DNA of 6,426 nt. Origin: Lachnospiraceae bacterium UBA3645. GTDB taxonomy: Bacteria; Bacillota; Clostridia; Lachnospirales; Lachnospiraceae. The stretch's first letter is position 1; the number at the start of each line of letters is the position of its first letter. The translations under genes were made by a program, and so were the position numbers. The DNA lies in contig DFKM01000065.1 in NCBI GenBank assembly GCA_002373555.1, forward strand, positions 1-6,426, written 5' to 3'. The notes below the pieces were generated by a model, which was not told where the DNA came from, did no database searches, and saw nothing but the letters and a program-made list of their open reading frames with translations. Below, piece after piece: positions 1-5,240 of the stretch.

Positions 1-42
1 AAACTACCTACCATTGGTGCCTGTCTCCATGGGCTGCCTCGT

Positions 43-71
43 TTGACAAACGGCCGCTTGTGACATAATAT
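43..71 (+). promoter_or_regulatory. Candidate sigma-A promoter of the protease gene
   Basis: The -35 hexamer TTGACA at 43-48 is a perfect consensus match. At a 17-bp spacer the -10 would be TAATAT (66-71), a 4/6 match; CATAAT at 64-69 matches 5/6 but with a short 15-bp spacer. Transcription would start near 76-80, leaving a 5' leader of roughly 35 nt. Both hexamers are embedded in the nested inverted repeat, so repressor binding there would block polymerase directly. Confidence 0.5.
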
Positions 72-102
72 ATAAATGTCACAGTATGTGCATTTGTCAA
101 AC

Positions 103-106
103 GAGG
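103..106 (+). promoter_or_regulatory. Ribosome binding site of the protease gene
   Basis: GAGG lies 7 nt before the ATG at 114 and supports that start codon. It is the last part of the right arm of the 14-bp inverted repeat, so an RNA containing both arms would pair it away from the ribosome. A transcript from the candidate promoter at 43-71 would lack the left arm and leave it free. Confidence 0.75.
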
Positions 107-113
107 TATTTTT

Positions 114-3053
114 ATGAAATCACTACGGAAATGTATTCCGTTTTTCCTGATCCTTCTGTTGTCGCTGCTGTCTGTCCCCGCGGATATTCAGGCGGCCTAT
201 TCGACTGCGAAAAAGGATTATATCAAAGGCAGGGAGCTGACGCCGGCCGAGATCGCAAAGCAGAAAGCAAGCGAGCCGAAGCTGTCCGCAGATCCGGCGC
301 CGGAGATCGTGCCGGACACAGCTTCCGTTCCGCCGTCGGGAGCGGTCAGTCTGCCGTCTTCCTATGATGCCCGAAAGAAGAATATCATCACCCCTGTCCG
401 CAGCCAGAAGGGGGATCAGACCTGCTGGGCTTTCTCCGCCGTTTCTTCTGCGGAGACTTCGATCTTGAGACAGGGACTGTCTGTTTCCGGGAGCAAGGCA
501 TCCGTTTCCTCGCTGGATCTTTCGGAACTGCAGCTGATCTACTTTTTCTATCACAGCCAGCCGGATCAGACCGGCGGACTTGCCGGAGACCGGACAGAGG
601 CGCTCGGTACGAACTATCTTGAGCGAGGGGGAAGCGGTATTTTTACTACCTTTGCACTGGCGAACTGGACCGGCGTTACGGAAGAAAGCAATACCGCGCC
701 GTATGATTTTGCGTCGCCCAGCCTGTCCCTTCCGATCTCCATGTCCCGGAATATGGATGTGGCCCATATGCAGAATACCATCTGGGTGGATATGGCAGAC
801 AGGGATCTGGTCAAGGAGATGATCAGTAAATACGGCAATGTGGGCGTCAGCATTTATTATCAGGAGGGATATTTTAATTTCAGTACTGCAGCCTACTGCA
901 GCGCCTACTATAATACACAGACCAATCATGCCGTAAACATTATCGGATGGGATGATAATTACTCGAAGGATAATTTTACCAAGCCCCGGAAGAACAACGG
1001 CGCCTGGCTGGTCCGGAACAGTTACGGGCCTGACTGGGGGAATAAAGGCTATTTCTGGATATCCTATGAAGAGCCGTCCATCAAAAAAGGCTCTTTCGGT
1101 TATGTCTACGAGTTCGAACCCGCTGACAACTATGATTACAATTACCAGTACGACGGTTCCTGCGGCTATCAGTATACGAAGGTCGATGCGGGACAGGCGG
1201 CCGCCAATGTTTTTAAAGTCTCTTCTTCGGACTACGAGAAGCTGTCGGCGGTCTCGATCGCGAATTATTCCAACAATGTGAAATACAGTCTGCAGATCTA
1301 TAAGGATCCGGAAGAGGGGAATCCGGAAAGCGGAACGCCGATGCTGACCGCACCGCAGACCGGCACGATCCCCTATACAGGCTATACCACGATCCCGATC
1401 CGTCAGGATGATCTGATCTTTGAACGCGGGGATACGTTCTCTGTCGTGTTCACCTTGTCTTCCGGGACCGGCGGCGCCGTGGAGATCTTCTCAGACGAGA
1501 GTTATACGAACGGCGGCTGGATCTCCTTCACCAATGAGACGAATGCCGGTGAAAGCTTCCTGAAGCAGGGCGGCAAATGGTACGATCTCGGCGTGAGCAG
1601 TGACGTAAAGCTGATCTCGGAGCCGGACCGGACGGCAGGGGAGAAGAGAAAACGCACCATCCGCATCAAGGCATTCTGTGACCGTACCCAGACGAAACCC
1701 GTGACCGGCATCAGCCTCGGAAAAAAATCGATGGTGCTTAACTGCGGCAGCTCAGAGACGCTGTCCGCTTCGGTCAACACATCCCGGAGCGGTGATTATT
1801 CGGTCGTATGGAAATCCGATAATGAAGCGGTCGCCACGGTGGACGGCGGAAAGATCAGCGCGAAGTCGCCCGGTACAGCGGTGATCTCCGTGAGAGTCGG
1901 CCATGTGGTCGCATCCTGCAATGTGTACGTTGCGCTGCAGGCCGTACAGCTGAAGAGTGCCGCTGCGAGCGCCTACAGAACCATTACTGTGAAATGGGAT
2001 GCCCTGTCTGGCGCGGAGGGCTACAGGATCCTCAGGAAGAGCGGCAGCGGCTCCTGGGAGACGCTCGCCACGGTGGCAGCTTCGAAGAGATCCTACAAGG
2101 ACAAGACCGCAAAGAATGAAAAGAAAAAATACACCTATACCGTCAGGGCTTACTATGAATCCGGCGATTCCAGGATCCTCGGCGAGTATGATGCTTCCGG
2201 CGTATCCGCCTATGCCAGACCGGCCAAGGTAAAGCTGGTATCGGCAGAGGCGACGGCAAAGGGCATCAAAATCAAATGGAAGAAGACGGCCGGAAGCGGT
2301 TATACGGTCTACAGGAAAGACGGCGGCAAATGGAAGACGATCGGAACGGTATCGGGATCGAAGAATGTGACCTTTACCGATGACAATGTGAAGGGAAAGA
2401 AAAAATATACATATACCGTGAAAGCCTTCTTTAAATCCGGAACCGCTAAGACCGACGGCAAGTACGATACGAAGGGCATCAGCCAGAAGATGGTGCCCGC
2501 CAAAATCGTTCCGGAAGCCGTGACGGGCAAAAAGAAAGGGCTGGAGCTGACATGGGAGCCGGCGGATGTTTCCGGCTATGACATTTACAGACGCACAGGC
2601 AGCGGCGCTTATAAGAAGATCGCCACGGTCAAGTCCGGAAAAACAGGATCTTATCTGGATAAGAAAGTGAAGTACGGAACCACGTACCGCTATGCCGTGC
2701 GGGCCTTCTTCGTGATCGACGGAAAGAAGATCTACGGAAGCCTGTATAAGAAGGGGATCAAGGCAAAACGCGTCCCCCTGACGCCTGTCCTTGCGGGCGC
2801 GCAGGCGGCGGAAGGCGGGGTCACAGTCTCCTGGGAGCAGGCGGCCGGCGCAAAAGGCTACATCGTATACAGAAAGACGCCGGATACGAACTGGAAAAAG
2901 ATCGCAAAAGTCTCTTCCGGAAAAACGCTGTCGTATACGGATACAGCCGCGGAGGCGGGGACATCCTTCACGTATACCGTCAGGGCCTACAGGAAAGTCG
3001 GCGGAAAGACCGTCCTCGGCGGATACGATAAGAACGGTGTGAGCGCCAAATAA
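114..3053 (+). CDS. Secreted papain-family (C1A) cysteine protease with lectin-like, Big2 and Fn3-like domains
   Basis: This encodes a 979-aa extracellular peptidase. Residues 1-27 form a signal peptide (basic n-region, hydrophobic core about 9-22, probable cleavage after VPA23 or QA27). A short propeptide-like stretch leads to the C1A domain, about 79-335. The papain signature is complete: oxyanion Gln98, nucleophile Cys104 in TCWAFS, His272 in NHAVNIIGW and Asn302 in WLVRNSYGPDWG. Residues about 350-520 resemble the lectin-like domain that often follows such peptidases in clostridia and archaea. About 528-606 is a Big2-like Ig fold, and 607-979 are four Fn3-like repeats of about 92 residues. 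No LPXTG motif, SLH repeats or C-terminal membrane helix is seen, so the protein is either released or held on the wall non-covalently, perhaps by its very basic repeats. The start is set by GAGG at 103-106. The gene stands alone, ending 14 nt before the stop codon of a convergent gene. The substrate is unknown. Family assignment is firm; domain borders are approximate. Confidence 0.93.
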   Translation: MKSLRKCIPFFLILLLSLLSVPADIQAAYSTAKKDYIKGRELTPAEIAKQKASEPKLSADPAPEIVPDTASVPPSGAVSLPSSYDARKKNIITPVRSQKGDQTCWAFSAVSSAETSILRQGLSVSGSKASVSSLDLSELQLIYFFYHSQPDQTGGLAGDRTEALGTNYLERGGSGIFTTFALANWTGVTEESNTAPYDFASPSLSLPISMSRNMDVAHMQNTIWVDMADRDLVKEMISKYGNVGVSIYYQEGYFNFSTAAYCSAYYNTQTNHAVNIIGWDDNYSKDNFTKPRKNNGAWLVRNSYGPDWGNKGYFWISYEEPSIKKGSFGYVYEFEPADNYDYNYQYDGSCGYQYTKVDAGQAAANVFKVSSSDYEKLSAVSIANYSNNVKYSLQIYKDPEEGNPESGTPMLTAPQTGTIPYTGYTTIPIRQDDLIFERGDTFSVVFTLSSGTGGAVEIFSDESYTNGGWISFTNETNAGESFLKQGGKWYDLGVSSDVKLISEPDRTAGEKRKRTIRIKAFCDRTQTKPVTGISLGKKSMVLNCGSSETLSASVNTSRSGDYSVVWKSDNEAVATVDGGKISAKSPGTAVISVRVGHVVASCNVYVALQAVQLKSAAASAYRTITVKWDALSGAEGYRILRKSGSGSWETLATVAASKRSYKDKTAKNEKKKYTYTVRAYYESGDSRILGEYDASGVSAYARPAKVKLVSAEATAKGIKIKWKKTAGSGYTVYRKDGGKWKTIGTVSGSKNVTFTDDNVKGKKKYTYTVKAFFKSGTAKTDGKYDTKGISQKMVPAKIVPEAVTGKKKGLELTWEPADVSGYDIYRRTGSGAYKKIATVKSGKTGSYLDKKVKYGTTYRYAVRAFFVIDGKKIYGSLYKKGIKAKRVPLTPVLAGAQAAEGGVTVSWEQAAGAKGYIVYRKTPDTNWKKIAKVSSGKTLSYTDTAAEAGTSFTYTVRAYRKVGGKTVLGGYDKNGVSAK
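1932..3050 (+). repeat. Four tandem Fn3-like modules encoded at the 3' end of the protease gene
   Basis: Four in-frame repeats occupy 1932-2222, 2223-2498, 2499-2777 and 2778-3050 (residues 607-703, 704-795, 796-888, 889-979). Each has the same pattern: a W in a TVKW/IKW/LTW/VSW strand, GY-x-(I/V)-(L/Y)-R(K/R), a W/Y-(K/E)-x-(I/L)-(A/G)-(T/K)-V strand, a Y-x-(Y/V)-(T/A)-V-(R/K)-A-(Y/F) strand, and an ending like G-x-Y-(D/K)-x-x-G-(I/V). The protein copies have diverged, but the TYTVRA segment is still similar at the DNA level, which points to internal duplication. By hand count the four modules hold about 74 Lys/Arg against 28 Asp/Glu. Confidence 0.85.
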
Positions 3054-3054
3054 G

Positions 3055-3084
3055 AAAAAGGCAGGAATTATTTCCTGCCTTTTT
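3055..3084. terminator. Bidirectional rho-independent terminator between convergent genes
   Basis: AAAAAGGCAGGAA (3055-3067) pairs perfectly with TTCCTGCCTTTTT (3072-3084) around a 4-nt TTAT loop. The arm ends give a T-run on each strand, so the same 13-bp stem can stop the protease transcript on the plus strand and the lspA-like transcript on the minus strand. The minus-strand stop codon (3068-3070) sits in the loop, and the last codons of that gene form one side of the stem. Confidence 0.93.
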
Positions 3085-3544
3085 CAGTAAACCCGGAGAA
3101 GATATAAAGGAGACTGCCTGAGAGGATCATCAGATCGCCGAGATTAAAATAGACGTTCCGGATCTTCTTTACCGGCAGACTGAAATAGTCCACCACATAG
3201 CCGTATTTGATCCGGTCTTTGAGATTGCTGGCCGCACCGGCGGCGATCAGATTCGCGGATAAGCTCCGGACGGTGCCCTTGCTGCCGTTCAGGGCTTTTT
3301 TGTTTCCCAGCAGGAATACGGTGAGCAGACCTCCCGTGAGCGCCATGACGGCCGGCGGATCCTCCTTTCCGCGGCCCATCAGGAGGCCGGGATTGTGCAC
3401 GCGCTTCAGCCGGATGCCGGTGCTGCCGAGGTCCTTGGCGGCGGTTCCGCCAAGGCGCGATTCTGCCCGGCCCTTGAGATTCGCATCGACGGCGGCGAGA
3501 ACAGCCGCGGCCGGATAGTGCTTTAAAACTCTGTCGATCAGCAT
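3068..3544 (-). CDS. lspA: Divergent signal peptidase II (prolipoprotein signal peptidase) family protein
   Basis: This encodes 158 aa, close to the usual LspA size of about 150-170. Signal peptidase II is a membrane aspartyl protease that removes the signal peptide of prolipoproteins before the lipidated Cys. The C-terminal signature is clear: N107-LKDR-IKYGYVVD119Y, then YFN134LGD137, matching the catalytic Asp pair and the conserved Asn of the family. Upstream, VD20ANLK24 fits the usual D-Q-x-T-K motif, and HN51PGLLMG fits N-x-G-A-A-F-G in altered form. Hydrophobic segments are seen at about 64-80, 94-107 and 136-151; the first membrane segment (about 10-20) is unusually short and weak. 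The start is supported by GGAGG (3553-3557 on the plus strand) 8 nt upstream of ATG. The gene lies divergent to a lipoprotein gene and convergent with a secreted protease. It may be a second, specialised copy beside a canonical lspA elsewhere, but that cannot be seen here. Confidence 0.82.
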   Translation of the reverse strand: MLIDRVLKHYPAAAVLAAVDANLKGRAESRLGGTAAKDLGSTGIRLKRVHNPGLLMGRGKEDPPAVMALTGGLLTVFLLGNKKALNGSKGTVRSLSANLIAAGAASNLKDRIKYGYVVDYFSLPVKKIRNVYFNLGDLMILSGSLLYIFSGFTEKGRK

Positions 3545-3576
3545 GATCCTGTCCTCCGTCCGTTTTTCTTATCCTT

Positions 3577-3604
3577 ATCATAGCACAAAATGCAATGTTC
3601 ACAA
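3577..3604 (-). promoter_or_regulatory. Candidate promoter of the lspA-like gene (minus strand)
   Basis: Read on the minus strand, TATGAT (plus-strand 3577-3582) is a 5/6 match to the -10 box and carries an extended -10 TG one base upstream. TTGTGA (plus-strand 3599-3604) lies 16 bp further up as a 4/6 -35 element. The leader to the ATG at 3544 would be about 25 nt and includes the GGAGG ribosome site. Confidence 0.6.
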
Positions 3605-3610
3605 AGATTT

Positions 3611-3641
3611 CTTACATTTTTCGCGAAATGTGATGTATACT
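3611..3641 (+). promoter_or_regulatory. Candidate promoter of the trigger-factor-like lipoprotein gene, with a palindrome in its spacer
   Basis: TATACT at 3636-3641 is a 5/6 -10 box. The best -35 is CTTACA at 3611-3616 (4/6) with a long 19-bp spacer, so the promoter may be weak or need an activator. The spacer carries a perfect 10-bp palindrome, TTTCGCGAAA (3619-3628), which could be an operator half-site or simply chance. The leader then contains a small GGCC/GGCC hairpin (3650-3664) before the ribosome site. Confidence 0.45.
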
Positions 3642-3688
3642 GTGTGAGGCGGCCGTACAGGCCGATCATGCTTGGAGGAACAACTGTT

Positions 3689-5047
3689 ATGATAAAAAAG
3701 ATTTCTGCTCTCTTTCTGATCCTGATGCTCGCGCTCTCGTTGGCTGCCTGCAGCGGAAAGAAAGATGCTGATACTGCGATGGATTCGGAGACCGAAACGG
3801 AGACAGAGGCCGAAGAAGAACTCGAGGAAGAAGATCTGCCGGAGGAAGAAGAGATCGTGGTCGCGGATTATGATCCCGATCAGTATGTGACGCTTGGCGC
3901 CTATACCGGCCTTACGGCGGATATCATGAAGACAGAGGTCAGTGACGAGGATATCGAGCTGCAGGTCGAGACGGATCTGGAAGAGTATTCGGAAGAAAAG
4001 GATAAGGAGGATGCTGCGGAGGAAGAAGACTACGCGGTCATTTCCTATACCGTAAAGATCGACGGAGAGGAAGATGAGGATCTGGCTGTCGACGATTATG
4101 AGATCGTGCTCGGCTGGGGGGATGCCGGAGAAGAGATCGAGAATGCCATCATCGGTCACAAGGCCGGTGAGAAGGTGCAGGTATCGGTGGAACTGGACGA
4201 TTCCTACGGCGAAGATTATGTCGGAAAGACAGGCGAATTCGACATCGCCATCAACAGAGTCTATACGTTTGTAACGCCCGAGCTGACCGATGATTTCGCA
4301 AAGGAAAAACTGGGTTATGATACCGTGGATGCCTATAAGGAGAGTGTGAAGGAAACGCTTGCAGCCGATATGAGCATGTCCTCCCGTCTGGAAGCCGGCG
4401 AAAATCTGCTCGCACAGGTGACCGCTGCGGCGGAGTGCAGCGGGTATCCGGAGGACCTCTATGAAAGCGTTGCCCGTTCCACGGAAGAAATGTATGATTA
4501 CTATGCTTCCATGTTCGGCACGGAGAGAGAAGAACTGATCACGGATGAGGATCTGGAGACAGCCATCAAGGATGAGGTCAATTCCCAGATGGTATTAAAG
4601 GCGCTTGCCAGAAAAGAGAACATTGAACTCTCCGATGAGGAATATCAGAAATATCTGGAAGATAACTACAGCGGATATGGCTTTGAGTCCGCCGAAGAAC
4701 TGGAGGATGCCTACGGAGAGAAGGATCTGCGGAACGAGGCGGCCAGAGAAAAGGTGCTGAACTGGCTCCTTGAGAACAATCAGCTGAACGAGCTTTCCCA
4801 GGAGGAGTACGAAGCAAAGTACGGCTCTGACACCGAAGAAGGGATGGAAGAAGAGGAGCTTGACGGAGAACTCGAGGAGGACGAAGCGTCTGCAGAAGAC
4901 GATGCAGAGGATGAAACATCGGATACGGAGGATGAGGAAGCCGACGAGGAAGAAGCTGACGGCGAGCCGGATGTTGTAGATGATCTCACAGAAGAAGATG
5001 CCGAAAGCGCGGAAGAAGCGGCACAGGAGACTGCAGAGACTGAGTAA
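3689..5047 (+). CDS. Trigger-factor-like lipoprotein (FKBP-type fold, acidic tail)
   Basis: The start at 3689 is preferred over an in-frame ATG at 3590: it has GGAGG at 3674-3678 (10-nt spacing) and begins a proper lipoprotein signal peptide ending in the lipobox L18-A-A-C21. The longer reading would start upstream of the likely promoter. The 452-aa product should be lipidated on Cys21 and anchored outside the membrane. Residues 26-60 are an acidic linker. YVTLGAYTGL (66-75) and 113-196 match the trigger-factor FKBP module, including IIGHKAGEKVQVSVELDDSYG. Residues 197-370 match the helical trigger-factor/SurA-like chaperone domain (PELTDDFAKEKLGYDTVDAYK). Residues 371-452 are a low-complexity tail with about 45 Asp/Glu of 82 and only one Lys. 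The ribosome-binding head of cytosolic trigger factor is missing. The FKBP pocket looks eroded: the usual G-x-G-x-F-I-P-G-F-E reads GWGDAGEEIE. A folding helper for secreted proteins is the likely role; isomerase activity is doubtful. The divergent neighbour is an LspA-like peptidase. Confidence 0.85.
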   Translation: MIKKISALFLILMLALSLAACSGKKDADTAMDSETETETEAEEELEEEDLPEEEEIVVADYDPDQYVTLGAYTGLTADIMKTEVSDEDIELQVETDLEEYSEEKDKEDAAEEEDYAVISYTVKIDGEEDEDLAVDDYEIVLGWGDAGEEIENAIIGHKAGEKVQVSVELDDSYGEDYVGKTGEFDIAINRVYTFVTPELTDDFAKEKLGYDTVDAYKESVKETLAADMSMSSRLEAGENLLAQVTAAAECSGYPEDLYESVARSTEEMYDYYASMFGTEREELITDEDLETAIKDEVNSQMVLKALARKENIELSDEEYQKYLEDNYSGYGFESAEELEDAYGEKDLRNEAAREKVLNWLLENNQLNELSQEEYEAKYGSDTEEGMEEEELDGELEEDEASAEDDAEDETSDTEDEEADEEEADGEPDVVDDLTEEDAESAEEAAQETAETE

Positions 5048-5061
5048 ACGGATAAACTAAG

Positions 5062-5091
5062 AAGGGAAATGGCCGAGACCATTTCCCTTTT
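5062..5091 (+). terminator. Rho-independent terminator of the lipoprotein gene
   Basis: AAGGGAAATGG (5062-5072) pairs perfectly with CCATTTCCCTT (5079-5089) around a 6-nt CCGAGA loop. A short T-run (5088-5091) follows. It starts 14 nt after the stop codon, so the lipoprotein gene is most likely monocistronic and separate from hisC. Confidence 0.88.
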
Positions 5092-5162
5092 CCTGCCCTT
5101 CCACTCCTTACGGGAAGAAGATAATATTCTTATGAAAGTCCTGCAGAACGTATCCGCAGCAC

Positions 5163-5235
5163 ATTCATAATAAGAAATCGATAACAGTTTGTCAATAGAA
5201 ATATAAAAAAATGTGAAATATTTGTGTCCGGGGGG
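5163..5235 (+). promoter_or_regulatory. AT-rich leader and G-rich ribosome site of hisC
   Basis: The stretch from 5163 to 5222 is much richer in A/T than its surroundings and should hold the hisC promoter. No clean pair is visible: TTGTCA (5189-5194) is a fair -35 but its best partner, TGAAAT at 5214-5219, needs a 19-bp spacer, while TATAAA (5202-5207) lacks a -35. The ribosome site is a run of six G (5230-5235) ending 5 nt before ATG, which pairs with the 16S tail only with a G-U wobble. No T-box motif or His-rich leader peptide is seen. Confidence 0.35.
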
Positions 5236-5240
5236 ATCCT

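Larger units (their letters stand above)
37..106. repeat. Nested inverted repeat upstream of the protease gene
   Basis: A perfect 14-bp inverted repeat is seen: CCTCGTTTGACAAA at 37-50 and TTTGTCAAACGAGG at 93-106. Inside it lies a second perfect 7-bp dyad, GTGACAT at 60-66 and ATGTCAC at 76-82, around an A/T-only loop. The left outer arm contains a consensus -35 hexamer and the right outer arm contains the Shine-Dalgarno sequence of the downstream gene. The inner dyad covers the candidate -10 region. This layout suits an operator for a dimeric regulator binding at two sites. It could also be an RNA fold that hides the ribosome site in read-through transcripts, or less likely a short invertible segment. 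The symmetry is certain; the function is inferred. Confidence 0.85.

Noticed and set aside
123..929. Long open frame on the minus strand inside the protease gene (268 codons)
   Set aside because: It lies fully antisense to a firmly identified protease domain, shows no recognisable motifs or plausible hydrophobic pattern, and is explained by the codon bias of the sense gene.
3144..3602. Second minus-strand frame overlapping the lspA-like gene
   Set aside because: It is an off-frame reading of the lspA-like gene, with an Arg/Gly/Gln-rich low-quality product and no matching family motif.
3590..3688. In-frame upstream extension of the lipoprotein to an ATG at 3590
   Set aside because: It would place 33 residues before the signal peptide, begins upstream of the likely promoter, and lacks a ribosome site; the ATG at 3689 has GGAGG and starts a proper lipoprotein signal.
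4780..5082. Ser-rich minus-strand frame opposite the acidic tail
   Set aside because: Poly-Ser is simply the antisense reading of GAA/GAG/GAT/GAC-rich codons; it has no independent support.
5132..5170. Short frame (12 codons, containing one His) upstream of hisC, considered as a his leader peptide
   Set aside because: It has a single His rather than a run, no convincing ribosome site, and no attenuator hairpin follows it.
5188..5195. TTTGTCAA upstream of hisC, identical to part of the dyad arm at 93-100
   Set aside because: An 8-bp match within 6.4 kb is only weakly improbable by chance, and no inverted partner lies beside it, so a shared operator is not supported.
5048..5240. T-box riboswitch before hisC
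   Set aside because: Histidine genes in Firmicutes are often under T-box control, but no T-box consensus or antiterminator fold is seen in this 193-nt gap, and the only terminator belongs to the preceding gene.
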